From Gnetum montanum (taxonomy: Eukaryota > Streptophyta > Gnetopsida > Gnetales > Gnetaceae), in assembly GCA_015680685.1 (NCBI GenBank), contig MNCI01015984.1, positions 724,013-788,012 on the forward strand: a stretch of DNA of 64,000 nucleotides. The letters run 5' to 3'. The position numbers and the translations under genes are program-made. A model generated the notes under the pieces. The model made no database searches and had not been told where the DNA came from. It was given only the letters and a program-made list of their open reading frames with translations. Shown one piece after another: positions 22,514-34,447 of this stretch. Position 1 is the stretch's first letter, and every line of letters begins with the position of its first letter.

Positions 22514-25500
22514 ATGGTGCCGAAGGTGAGAGGAAAGAATACCAAATTGGCCAAAATTGACAAGGTACAAGGGAGCCTGTAGCGTGCTTCGCAGGCCTTG
22601 GTTGAAGTGAGAGATGTCACTCCCCTGAATCGGTAGGCCATCCCTTGCTTACTCAGGTTTATTCTGGTGGTATGCTTTTTCTTATGTTTATCCTTTAGCG
22701 TCATCTGCGTAAACTAGAGTTTTATGATGTAGACCTCGTATTAAAGCGAGGGTTTAGATAACAGTATTACGTCTGTCGCCATTGTCTGAGACAAACCTTA
22801 TACTATTACAAGGGTTTAAGTGATTTTAGCTATATGGCTAAAGCGTAATTTTGTAAATTTTCCTATAGTTTAAGCATGCAATCAGAATCTAGATTATAAC
22901 GTGTTTATTTTCTGTACAGTATCATGGTGAAACCCATCCTAATCGTTTTGTACATAGTCGGGGTTTTATGTTGTATAAACCCTCTCGTACCCAATGTTCC
23001 TCCCCCTCAGACTCATTTGCAGGGGAAGGCTATATGGTTCCAGAAGGGTGTGCTGGAGTTTTTGCAGTTTTTACTGCGTAATTACAGTATTATTGTGTGG
23101 TCGCATTTGTCGGGCGACGTGGCTGGCGCTATTATGGAACATCTGTTAGTCAGTTCTACGCAGGGTGTCCTGGCTTTCCTGACAGACGAGGCTATTGATA
23201 CTGGTCGTCCCCAAGACCGCGAACTTAGCGCCAGAGGATTGAGACGTCTAAGTTGGATCTGGGAGATGCCCAGGTTTAGTTGTTATCATGCGTATAATAC
23301 TTTGTTCGTGGCTCATCATGTCTTAACTTACTTTCACAATCCACTAGGCACGGTGTATTATTCGGGCGGGTAAGTTGTTTTACTAGCGGTATTATTAATA
23401 TGTTTTCTAATGTCTAAATTTGCAAAGCATAGGATAGTAATGTGCCATATGATACAGGTTTTTCATCAACAAAAATGGATTAGTAGGCAATAATGATACA
23501 TTGTCTTGGACCAAAACGGCAATAAATGAGTTCATGTCCACTAGCAATGTATGCGCGGGTGTAATGGGCAAATGGCCTTCGAAATTCCTGAGTATCCCAC
23601 CCGTTATGCTGATTCCTTCAAGAGTTGTCAGAATCTCAGGTGGTTACATGAGGAATGGACTTTGAATCCGCCCCTCACCCTCGTGGACGTGCAAAGGAAA
23701 CTTCCCCCATTTCCTTTACCATTTGGACTTGGTGAGGTTTTGATGCTTACAAGATATTATTTATAGGATATTATATATATATATATATATTATATTTTTT
23801 GAAATGTTACATAACAGTTTTTTCGCTATCTTGACTTACGTCTTGTGTTATCAGTTAGGAAATCCTGGGAGATTACCATCATGATTTTTGGCCGCAAGGT
23901 GAACACCCTCCTCTTTCGTTATGGCGACATAAAGGAAGCACAACGCTAGCTTGGTCATGCGGCGGCCCTAGTTGCATTGGTTACCAAGTTGTGAGAAGCA
24001 AGGCTGATGCATTTATTCTTGGCCGTAACCCCCGATGTCCCCGCAAGCGAAATGTTAACCCTGGTTAACTCCTTCAGTGAGGGAGCTGAGCGCTTTTGCA
24101 CGTGCGTGCGTAACGTGCATGTACATTTTGACATTGATGCTCAGCTATTTACTGACCTCTTCGGCGTCCCCTCTGACGGTCTTCCCATAGAGAAGAAATC
24201 GAGGAGAAGCGTCAAATGTCAGGAAGAGCTGGAGGAGTGGTTAGGAACCAAGAAAGACACAAAGGGGATTCTGTGTGAAAGGATCGAATTAGAGGTCGCT
24301 AAGACTATTTATCCCCTCTTCCGGGCCCAGGCTTTTCCCAAAACACTCTCACAAGGGAAGTTCTTTACTATAGAACAGGCCCATATCATGCGAGAGATGA
24401 TGGAGGAAGGGATCCAATTCGACTGGGCAAGCTATTTCGCTGAGGGGTTACGCACTGAAATGATTAGGCTCCGCCAAAAGCTCGAGTCTGGTTTCAGTGT
24501 GCACTTCACCTTTTTCATAGCTTGCCTCCGACATTTTGCTGAATTTTTGGTGGTCCAGAGGAATGGGGTCTGGGTGCAACAAGACCGAGACCAGTTATCC
24601 AAACCTTGGATCTCCCATCTCTTCGGCACTACTCGGTTGCAGGATCCTTCGGAAGGAATTGGGAAGTCGCTTTCTATAACGACTAGGGATATGGTGGCAC
24701 CTCGAACGTGAGACCCTGACAGCATAGGTCGGGCGCTTCCCACTTATATTGGTGATCCATCACGGGGGAAGCACCTGGTGGAAGAGATAGTAGACGCCTC
24801 TATTCAGCGAAAAAGGCCTCGTCTAACCGAGGCGCCTACGGAACCAGCAGGTGGCATTGGTAGAACTGTGCAAGTCAGGTGTCAGTGGAGTAAACCTTCG
24901 CCTGGTAAGCATAAAGACATAGTAAAAGTTATGGCAATTGTTGTATTACGCAACTTTATTCAGGGTATTCTAAATTATTTAAATGTGTTATGTGGCATAA
25001 ACAGGGAGACCTATAGAGCGGTTGACCCCTGAAACAGGGGTGGTGGTATTACGACGTGGAGAAGGGGCCCCAGTTCTGGAAGAGGAGGCCCCGGCTCTTA
25101 GAGTAAGTGACACACAGACCCTTGTGCGTGAGGAGAGAGAGGAGGCAAAAAACGTTGACGCACTCCCCACCGGAACAGGTAGAGGTAATGAGTGTATTAA
25201 AATTTTTTAAGGAATTCTATCAGTGACTAAAAATTGACTTAATTACGCTACAGATGAATAAGATGCATCCCCGTCCGTCGTGGTAAGCAGAGTGTGGGGG
25301 GAATTCCTTGATAAGTTTGCCTTCACGGAAGGCGTTGTCAATGATATGATCGAGCGTCTCGAGCGCGTCGATCCTGGGGCTAGTATGTTACGGCTATAGT
25401 ATGCTTATTTTATTATAAGGTTATAATGTTTATTTACGTTTGATAATATTTGTTATCAGGAGCTCACCTTCGATGGGACCCTACGGAGCCCATTGACCTG

Positions 25501-26549
25501 GACACAGTCAAGCCTTCATCAGACGGCGCGGTCGTGCCACGCAACATTTATGAGGAAATGCGTAAATGTGCATTATGCTCGACCCGCTCCTTATGGGAGA
25601 GTCAAAACATCAATGAAGACCTTTGGAAGAAGTTGTAGAGGTCAGAGAAGGAAAGGATGTCTCTGACCAAAGAGGTCGGAGACTTAAGATTGCGATGTGA
25701 ATTCCTGCAGGTGCGAGGAACAGATGAAGAGGACTGGCGTACGGCTGTTATTGACTATGCTCGCTACTAGACCGTGGTCAGAAATAGCGTGCAAACCAGT
25801 CGCAAATTGGTGGAGCAAAGGATGCAAATAGAGCTCTTGGCTCAGAAGAACCAGGACTGGAAGGACTTTTGCGCAAGCGTCCAAGAGTGGAGGCAGAAAC
25901 AAAAAGATCACAAACATCTGTATAAGCGAGAAAGTATCGCTTATCGTCAGCACTATTGAGATTCTGCATTGAAGCTCAATCCTTGCGGGTGTTCCTCGAT
26001 GTCATTGGTGCATCTAAGGCCTTCGAGAAGTTCCAGGAGTAGGTAACGGTAAGCGCGTCCCCGGAAAGGGAAATTACTCTTCCCAGGGAAGAGACTACAG
26101 TCCCTACTTTCTTCCCCAAACCACCCTGATGGACTAGTGTGGAGAAAGGGAAGGTGTAGGCTAGAGCTAATCTTGGGGATGGAGTTTGGTCTGAGTTAAC
26201 CGAAGACGAAATTATGCAACGCCTATGGGTCGGTTTAGACCAACTCCCCTTTGCTGCGGATGCAGGACCATCGCGAGTAAGTTTGAATGTTATTGAATTT
26301 AAATTTTCTGATTTGTTTCATCATGGTTTTTGCTTATGTATTTATTGTATGTAGGTACAAGAAGTGGATGAAGAAGGTGGACAGGATGAAGAGCACGTTC
26401 AGGAAGACGAGCGTAATGACGCAGACAGTCCTCTTGGGGAACCAGTGTTAGTGCAAGAACCCCGTGAAGAAGACATTCCTCATGAAGGAATACTCTCTAA
26501 AAGGGACGACCCACTCGAGGATGATTTGTTAGGCTTAGAGGCAGACTGA
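22514..26549 (+). pseudogene. antisense multi-exon gene inside element B; N-terminal HAD (FCP1/NIF-like) domain, unknown middle, acidic tail
   Basis: Proposed exons: 22514-22564 (tentative), 22920-23369, 23458-23736, 23855-24904, 25005-25178, 25254-25382, 25460-26276, 26355-26549. Later introns are 75-118 nt, A/T-rich, GT-AG. Frame is carried correctly across 24904/25005, 25178/25254 and 25382/25460, which supports real splicing. Exon 2 resembles plant FCP1/NIF-type HAD proteins: PILIVLYIVGVLC (motif I place), LEFLQFLLRNYSIIVWS (motif II), RRLSWIWEMP, then NTLFVAHH where DD is expected. Both catalytic Asp positions are lost. Exon 4 has a domain with VRNVHVHFDIDAQLFTDLFGVP, reminiscent of plant-transposon-protein domains; exon 7 is coiled-coil-like; exon 8 is D/E-rich. 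Several in-frame stops and at least two shifts mark this copy as dead. Because it is antisense, its introns would not be spliced from the element's genomic RNA. Confidence 0.65.
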
Positions 26550-26779
26550 AGGGATACAGGCGATAGTGGTACTAGAGGGGATGCGTAATTGTGATTTACG
26601 CATGGTTTTATTTATGAAGTTGAACAATGGCAATATGAACCTTGGCATGATTAATCATGAGATTTTCTTTATGGTTTTTTATTTATTTTGTGTTTAATTT
26701 TATGTCTTTATTTATACAAAGCGTAAATAGAATTGTTAAAGATTTTGGATAGGTTGCATTATTATGACTGTAGAATGGA

Positions 26780-26897
26780 GTTGCTAGTTTAAGACCATTA
26801 CTGGTCATCTTATAGCATTTGCGTAAGATATAAACGAATTAGCTAGTTTTAGGTCGCTGCGGGCCTTTACTAGTTTTAGGCCGTTGCGGGCCATTTG
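26780..26897 (+). repeat. three AGTTTTA hairpin repeats between convergent ends
   Basis: Three copies with dyads GACC/GGTC, AGGTC/GGCCT (one G-T pair) and GGCC/GGCC lie between the 3' end of the antisense gene (26549) and the 3' end of gag-pro (27142). The following 27 kb stretch to 27180 is dense in GCGTAA words, the motif of the element B LTR. Confidence 0.65.
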
Positions 26898-27141
26898 CGT
26901 ACGTTAGGGAATGTAATTGATAAAAGTGTGCATGTTTGCGTAATCGTACTAATATGACTAATAGAAGTCAAGAAGCGTAAATGGCGTAAACTGGTAAATG
27001 TAAATGGCGTAATGGATAGAAAACATAAATATATGTATATTAAAGAGAACTGACAATCAAATTTGATAAGCGTAAATGGAAAAACTAGTAAAAATGTAAC
27101 GATGCACGTAAATACCACTCAAGTCAATCGCTAGCCTGTAA

Positions 27142-30100
27142 TTATTTCTTGATGGCCTTTACGTTGAGTGGTGCGTAAGGGCGAGGGGATTTATGACCTG
27201 ACTCTTCTATATCATCCTCTTCTCCCTGAAATGGTAGGTTGGCCCAGGCTAGGTTGTTGTTATTCATTTCGACTTATTCGGGAATTTGAACATGGGTTTG
27301 ATCTTCAGGCATTTCGATCTTTGAACCCCTTCCTCGATGTTATTGATAGTCCTAGGAGTTATTTCATCACCGTGTATTACTACCTCTCCCCCTGCGTAAG
27401 GTAGGTGTATCTCTTGGTGTATCGATGATGAAACTACCCTCAGTTGGGCTAGCTAGGACTTCCCTAGGATCAGGTTAAAACCGGGCATCTCCTCAACAAC
27501 GATAAATGTGGCGTCTGTTGGGAATTGATCCCCTGCCACAAATTCAATATACACTGTCCCCTTGACTTGAACTCGTACCCTGTTGAATGACTTTAGGCAT
27601 GATGTCATTGTAGGACTGATCTGGTCGCCCAAGCCCAACTTATCCACTATAGGATAAGGGATGACATTCGTAGCCACGCCATCGTCAACGTGCACCCTCT
27701 GGATCCGATGTTGACCAACCCGGATGGTGATGAACATGGGTTCCGTCATCACTCGACCTTTCTCAGGATCATCTTTAATGGATTCATCGTAAAAGGTCAA
27801 TGGGGTAGGTTTGGGTCACTCAGCGGTGGAGGGAAACATGACAGCATGTATCGCTTTCTTCTCCGCTGGTAAGCCTTCATCCACAGGTATGGATGTCAGC
27901 ATACGGACCATAGCCTCACGGTGCTTTTAAGATGTCATAAGCAAGTCATAGAGGCTCAATGTCATGTTCTTCTATTTTAGAGCCTGCTTGACTTGTGTAA
28001 ATACATCGAGGAGGTCCCGTTCTCGGCTGGGTTGCTTATCCCCTCTGTCCTCTTCCATTCGCCCTAGGAGACGAATCTTCTGAGGCGGAATAGCATCAGT
28101 CGGAGGGTTGTGTTTCTTTCTGCCGTGGGGAGGTAGCTGTGTTTCTATACCGTTGCCTTGCCCATAAGGTGCAGGAGTAGGGATAGAGGCCAAGGGCCTG
28201 GGCTTAGTGAAGCCTAGCGTAGAGTGGTTTTTGGTGGCATTAATTGACGCATCTCCTTCCTTTTTTTTTATTGGGTGGCGATTGATGGTTTTGGTTAGAA
28301 GCTTGCCCTTGCGTAAAAGGGGCAGCCAGTGGTTTTGGTATCCTAAGGATAAAAGGCACCTTAGGAGTAGGCGCGGACGTGGCCATGGCTTTATTGTTAA
28401 TGTGAGGTCGAGTTATAGCTGGAGAGGGCGTCCGAATAACAAAGGGTGGCCTCAGGACGCCGCTAACTGCTGGTGAAGAACTTGCCCCCTGGGGTGAACT
28501 GGTAGGTATGCGTAAAACAAAGGGTTGTTTAGGCAGTACCTTCCCTTCACTGTCCATACTTACCACGTTGATTGTGTACGGTGCGTTATTTGCGTTTAAC
28601 AGGTCTTTGTACACATGCATCGCTTGGTTTTCGGGACGTGTTGGACTACTGCCGTCTAATTTTAGAGAACCATCATCAATCATGCGTTGACTATCGTCCT
28701 TCAACGCCTAGTAGTAATCGGTATCATGACCACACAACTGATGGTAGTCACAAAAACGGTCTAGCCTAAAAGACTTCGGAACTGGTGGTTCGTTAGGTAG
28801 GGCTAAAGAAGGATTCTTCAACAATTCACAATGGCGCCTGTGATGCTGCAAAGCTTCTTTAGATACCCTTTTATTCTAAATATATCCTACTCCTAATAAT
28901 TGTTTCAACAGTTCCGAATGCTTTATGGGTAGGGCTGTGTATTTTGAGCGATCTTTACGCTCGAATTTTGGCTTTGACTGGGGCGCTTTTCAAGGGCAGG
29001 TGTGTCTTGTCTGGTGCTGCTTGCACTAGCCGTGGTCTCGGCAGACACTGTGGGTGCCTTCTTGTTATTCTTGTTTTTAGCGCCCTTAGCTAGCACAACT
29101 ATTATCGTCGTTGTTGCTTTACCCTTGTCTTTACCCTTATTATTGGCATTTTTATAGGCCACATACGCTGGGTCTTTACTAGCCTCAGCAGCATCTTGGA
29201 TGCTCTTAGTTTGGGCGAAAGCCTAATACAATTTAGACTTGATGAAGTCATTAACTGCTCCTTTGAAAATAGCCAGTAGATGGGCTTCCGCGATAGGCTC
29301 ACGAATTTCATTCAAAGTAATGCTCCATCGCTATATAAACTTCTGGACTGGTTCAAGTGGGTCTTGCTTCACTCCCATAAGTTGGTCTAGCGTGACTTCT
29401 GGCTTTAAATTGTACTTAGAGCAAGTCACGAATTGTGTTAGGAGCTCTTCCAAGGTTGAGATGGAAGAGCGAGGGAGCGCTCGATACCAGTCTAAGGCTT
29501 TACTTGCTAGAGACATTGCAAAGACACGGATAATTGTATGAGGCCATTGTTGCAATAACAAGGATTCAGACCTAAAGGTAACAAGATGAGCATTAGGATC
29601 TCCTTCCCCATTATATTTAGTAAAATGGAGCAATGACATCCCTGGAGGCAACGACAGCATAGAAACCACTGGGCTGATAGGATCATCCTGGTAGAAATCC
29701 ATGATTTGTATCGTATCAGAGCCAGCAGCTTTAAGACGCTTAACTTCCTCAGTGAGGGTTTGAATAAGCGAAAAAGCTTGATCCAGGCTTGTTGATGAAG
29801 AAGTTGGCACAGGAGGAGTTGGGGGTTGGACTGAAAAAGCAGTGCTAGGCAATGGAAATGGAGCGATGGTTTGACTGACAGGTGGCGCTACAAGGACTAT
29901 CCCTACAGATGGATCTGCCTGTGAAAACCACCACCCACTAGGTTGTGCGGAGAAATTGGTCATCGCCGGTTGTGTGGGATGGAGATTGTAAGGATATTGT
30001 GCGTTTATTTGTGGGACATGCGTGGTAGATGCGGCTAAGGGTTGCACACCATATAACGCAGATTGATCGTGTTGTGGAACAGACATGATCCACTGACCAG

Positions 30101-30923
30101 CCATGGATTGTTGAATGGATCGCTACGATTGAACGGTAGTTGCGATTTGTTGCCTTGTAATGGGCTGTGACGATAAGGTCTGCACCGGATTTTGCACTGG
30201 GCGGGTTATAGGCGTGGCATGGGGTTGCACTTGGGGGATGAAATGGGGTGCGGTGGACGCAGGTACCACCGACGGAATACTAATTACACGTGGCGATGAG
30301 ATTGCCCCCATGTCATTTTGAGATGATATTTGTACTTGCAAGACTGAGGATTGCGTAGTGGCCTGCGGGATGACAGGAATATGGGTTTGGGTAGTCATGA
30401 CTGAGTTGAGATGGGCGGCTTCTCCGGTGAGAGGAAACAGGGGATTTATGTATGTATGGGGGCTGAGGGTGTGGTATGAATCCGCATGTTCAGATTGGGC
30501 TACGAATTCATCTTCCTCTTCTTCCTCGTTTTGAGGTTCTAGAATGGACTGTGTAGTCTGACTCCTAGCCATAACCAGTTGGGTCAGGAGTTCATGATAA
30601 TGTTTGGTCAGGGGTATAATGTCATACACGGTAGGGGTGAAATCTTGGCCCCCTCTGTGGATCAGCTCATAATTTCGTTTTGCCTCCATCTCGACTCGGC
30701 TAAGAGCAAGCTTTGCCTGGATCTTGACGCAAATGAAATTATACTCTTCAGGAGTCAAGACGGTGAGTGAAGGATCTTTCCCCTGTAATCTCAACGAACG
30801 ACGCGACGGTCCTTGAGGTCCTATTGCACCAGAAGCTGATCCGGTGGTGGCGATGGGATTTACGGATGTGGCACCCGAGTTGGTGGTGATCATAGTGGCA
30901 GTGGTTCCATATGAAAAATCCAT
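27142..30923 (-). pseudogene. Element B gag-pro polyprotein
   Basis: Starts ATG 30923. N-terminal segment with EEYNFICVKIQAKLALSRVE as in element A; gag core about 29700-29331 (LHFTKYNGEGDPNAHLVTFR, ALDWYRALP); zinc-knuckle-like FCDYH..CGHDTDYY near 28760-28720; protease 27730-27453 (VHVDDGVATNVIP ... GFNLILG). A linker follows (LAWANLPFQGEEDDIEES) that matches element A and ends with TAA at 27142. Frame moves at about 28.9 kb, at a poly-T run near 28262 and between 27.45 and 27.3 kb. A TAG after NLILGKS sits at exactly the residue where element A also has TAG. Confidence 0.88.
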
Positions 30924-31153
30924 TTCTCAGATAGGTTAATGACAACAAACGACAGGATCTAAAAGGCGACAGCCAAACAGAATTATGATTGGGCTTTTTA
31001 CCTTGTAGGATTCCAAAGGAATCGTTGCTGTGACCAATCTACACCACACGATTTTTTTGTAAACTTCCCTAGAGGTATTACGTTTACGTTTTTATGGACG
31101 TGGGTATGGATCACTTACAGGGCTACCCATAAAATATGGATCAGAGGTTCAGG
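30924..31153 (-). other. 5' leader of element B
   Basis: About 230 bases between PBS and gag ATG, without reading frame or repeat. Confidence 0.5.
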
Positions 31154-31170
31154 TCCTCCTTCTAGCACCA
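31154..31170 (-). other. primer-binding site of element B
   Basis: TGGTGCTAGAAGGAGGA on the - strand, 6 nt inside the LTR end; near-identical to the PBS of element A. Confidence 0.75.
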
Positions 31171-31176
31171 GAAAAC

Positions 31177-32795
31177 TGTAACGATGAAAAACGTCGGTTG
31201 CTGGAAAATACCGAACGAAAATCCGTGTACACAGTCTTAACCACAGATTTGTGCGAGGGCCGTGCTGGAGAAAACGAATCCGCGGTGCCCTGAACGGTCT
31301 TGTCAATCAGATAGGGACTTACTCAATCAGTAAATTGACGAATATCGTGATAATATGTGTATTATATAGATATTCCACGAGATAAATTGATTCTATGAAT
31401 CGTAGAAGGAGTAGAAAACGATGTAAATAAATCGAAATAACGACAATGTCAACGCGACAAGGAGGATCAGATTTAGAAAAGTGCACAATTCCAAGATCTA
31501 TGTTTTGATTCGAGGACTGAGTATATTGTATACAAAGTTCCAATAGCAAACTCTGCTTATCCTGTGCGAAGCATACACAAAGCAACAAGAAAACTGTTCA
31601 ACAAGGAGTACAGAATGAAGCTCGGTCTACCTCGTAAGCCAAAAATGGGATGCAAGGAAGGTCAAGCCTGGATGTCTATTGATCAACTATTTTTGATCAA
31701 TAAACCTTGCCAACTGCACCAAATGATCTCTCAATCTCTGATCTGCTCTTTTTGCCTTCGGTAGTTTCTGCTCAAAGTTGCTAATGATTGCCAATGGAGA
31801 GAACTGTATTTTCGCCAAAAGATTGATCGCTCCTGCTGCCAATGCTCAACAATGTCTTCTGTCTCTGCTAAGAGGTGATGCTGCCAAAAAGAAGATCCCC
31901 CTCAAAAAAGCCCAAAGATGAAGATCACTTCTTTCTTCGCCAACTGGAGTATTTATAAATTCGGCATCATGTGGAAAAAGCACGGTCCCAATGACACGTG
32001 TCTCGAACTTTCAGAATACCGTTGACTTGGCAAACTTCATGTTTGAAACTGGTCATGTCACATCACGTTTTTGGAAAAGGGGGTAAAGTACACTATCAAC
32101 CACTCCTGCTGAAGCTGCATCATTATTACGCTGCAATACGCTGATGAGCGTATTATGCGTATGGATAACAAATGCGTGGCTGGTACTACCTTAGTTGACT
32201 TTAGGCTGTATTACACTCGTTTACACTGTGTAGTGTGGTAGAGTGTAATAGAGCATAGAAGTAGTTAACTCAAGCTATTTTACATTCATTTACGCCGCAA
32301 AGCGTAATAGAGCGTCAAACATGGTCAACTTTACAATAAGTTATGCTTGTTTACGCTGCGTAGCGTAATAAGCATAAAGCGACAAATCTGCAAAAAAGAA
32401 GAAATCAATCTGCCGTGCTTCTTTAGACTCTGACTTTGACTTCCTGGAAGCTCATTATGCTGCTCTGCGTAACGGAGCGTAAACTCAGCCCTGAACAAAA
32501 GACTTAGCGGAATATGCGACAAGTCTTAGACCTTAAACTTCGTCCAATTCGCCGAAGTAAGTTACTTTCTGATATCGGGCTATGTTAAATAGAGTTACGC
32601 TGAGCGACACTACGCTATGTTGCATAATGTAGCGTAAAGAGAGAAAACAAAGTAAGGTTGAAATTTGTAAAAAACTTGGAGACTTGATGCTGCGTGCCTC
32701 TTATCCTGGTTCTGTCTTTTGGATTTTTGTCACCAACTTTTGCCCGAATCGTGAATCTTTGCCTTAGGCTGATTCGCAATTTCCGTGGTGTTTCA
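31177..32795 (-). repeat. 5' LTR of element B
   Basis: 1619 bp. TATA box at about 31950-31960 (+ coordinates). It has two palindromic words, at 32290-32307 (TTACGCCGCAAAGCGTAA) and 32351-32368 (TTACGCTGCGTAGCGTAA); the 3' LTR has only one of them because of the 59-bp length difference. Confidence 0.93.
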
Positions 32796-34447
32796 GCCGC
32801 GATATTGCGTACGCGATGTATCGTACGCGATATTGTGTCTTCTCCTGCGATATCGCGTACGTGATATTGTGTCGCGCTGCCAAATCTATAAATAAGAGGT
32901 GGCTCTCCCTTGTTTCTCAATCTAGATCTAGACCATAGCGAAACTCTGGCAGTTTTACCTCTCCAAAGATAGAATAATTTCCATGTGCCCACAGTAGGAG
33001 TCCCATAGGTGAATGGATCTTTATTCGAGCAAATATTGTACCTGAGTACAAGTTTTTGTACGGAAATAAAGATGAACTTTTTGGATAAACCTTGCAGTGC
33101 ATGGACTAAGCTAATTAGGACTTTAATTATTGTTAATTTTTAAATGCTTTATTAGTTAATTAATCTCTCTCAACCCTCAACACTCCTAAGTGCATTCAAT
33201 ACGACCACTTCGAGCATGTGCATTATGCTTGGTAATCCCAGCAACGAATAGCGTTTGGTAATCCCATAAGGTTGCATTGGCTCAGGGTGTGAACGGCAAG
33301 TGAGAATGGATACTAATGCTAGGCATTAGAACTTAGTTAGTTAAATTTAGTTACTTAGTCTCTTCACCCTTTTCCCTCATTAGCATAGGCGATAAAACAT
33401 AAAAGATATAAAAATCATATACCTCAGACTTACTTAACCATACAACCGTGACAAATACAAGTAAGTCTGGGAAGACAACGAATGATTAACCTTAAGTGTT
33501 CCATAAGGCGTGTTGGCACTTAGTCTATGGAGTTCAACTGGATCGTGCGTGTAACGCTCGTATTTGTATGGTTGAGTGTAGGGGTACCTCGCCACTCATC
33601 AATCAGGCTACAATATCGAACCCCTAATATCAGATCCACGATATCGAGTACCTGATATCATAGCCCAAATAATGATATCAAATACATGATATCATGACTC
33701 CTGTGTGAGCCTATAAATACACATGTAGGCGCATGAAAGGAGTCAGTTTTGAAATATTTAGTTTTTTAGTTAGTTTTAGAAGTTAGTTCATTTCTTAGTT
33801 CCTCTGAACCCTTTCTTCCAGTGCATGCCCACAATGTGATGATTGTAATTGTATGGCATCCTTTATTCGAGTGTGGTGTACTTGGACATGCACATGACCA
33901 AAAATAAAGATCGAGATTACTTCATCATTGCAACATTCAGTTAGTTTAATTATTTAATTTTAATTGTTATTAAACGCAGAATGAGTACGACTTAATCACA
34001 AGCATCTACGTGTGACTACTTGGTATCCCAGTAGCGTACTTGGGCCATGTGCTTGGTAATCCCAGTGGTAGTCGTGCACGAGGCCTAAGATGTGTACAGA
34101 TGATTAAGGAATGGATGCTCATTGCACTTAGGCTAGCTTAGATTCTCTCTCCCTATCTCCTCTTAGTATAGCTCTCTCTCTTCCTTTTCCCTCCTAGCTT
34201 AGCTAAGACTATTTTCGATCGCCTGCAGGAGTAGCATTAGTTTAGGAACACATCATACACCTCACTCTCGACTAAACCATATGTGAAAAAGAAAATACTA
34301 GTCCAGGTGGGAAGAAACCGAAGTGCAATCAACGAGTAACTATCTAGATACCAAAACTAGCCCGTCTATGGAGTTCGACCTGATCCTGCATGAAATGCTC
34401 GTATTCGTATGGTTGAGTGTATGAGTACCTCACCGCTCATCAAGGAC

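Larger units (their letters stand above)
22044..27162 (-). other. predicted 5.1-kb pro-RT intron of element B
   Basis: On the - strand the proposed donor is CTCAAC|GTAAAG (27162) and the acceptor TTTGACAATTTTGCAG|GACAAT (22043). Both are phase 0, the pro frame stops 7 codons after the donor, and the RT frame is open (one stop) from the acceptor on. Ogre elements, also Tat lineage, have a partly spliced intron at this place. The 5 kb between holds the antisense gene and AGTTTTA repeats at both ends. Splicing itself is inference. Confidence 0.6.
15183..32795 (-). mobile_element. Element B: full-length 17.6-kb Tat/Ogre-lineage LTR retrotransposon
   Basis: Both LTRs are present (15183-16742 and 31177-32795). 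On the - strand they run TGAAACACC to GTTACA, with identical GCCGC duplications at 15178-15182 and 32796-32800. Order on the - strand: 5' LTR, PBS, gag-pro, 5.1-kb predicted intron with an antisense gene, RT-RH-archaeal-type RH-INT, AGTTTTA tandem array, polypurine tract, 3' LTR. The double RNase H marks the Tat lineage. In the first 115 nt of LTR alignment checked by eye there are 9 differences, 8 of them transitions, so the insertion is not recent although it is the youngest of the nest. Confidence 0.95.
15124..33601 (+). mobile_element. Solo LTR E1 (GATATC-type), nested in E2 and split by element B
   Basis: E1 is 15124-15182 plus 32801-33601, about 860 bp without the insert, flanked by ATCAG at 15119-15123 and 33602-33606. 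It starts TGATGGGACG and ends GCCACTCATCA. Its U3 is packed with GATATCGCGTACGCGATATT-like words, followed by CTATAAATAAGAGGTGG (about 32887). It is closest to LTR G at 62761. No internal region is present. Confidence 0.88.
15103..34442 (+). mobile_element. Solo LTR E2 (GATATC-type Athila-like LTR), split by E1
   Basis: E2 consists of 15103-15123 plus 33607-34442, about 857 bp without the insert. It starts TGATGAATTG and ends CCGCTCATCA. It has CCTATAAATACAC at about 33719 and the sequence CCTTTATTCGAGTGTGGTG shared with the LTRs of element C, so it belongs to that subfamily. No PBS or internal sequence is attached, which with intact AGGAC duplications indicates a solo LTR left by recombination. 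Confidence 0.85.

Noticed and set aside
33602-33606. E1 and E2 as two adjacent LTRs of one element with the interior lost
   Set aside because: They belong to different subfamilies, and the ATCAG and AGGAC duplications show two separate insertions, one inside the other.
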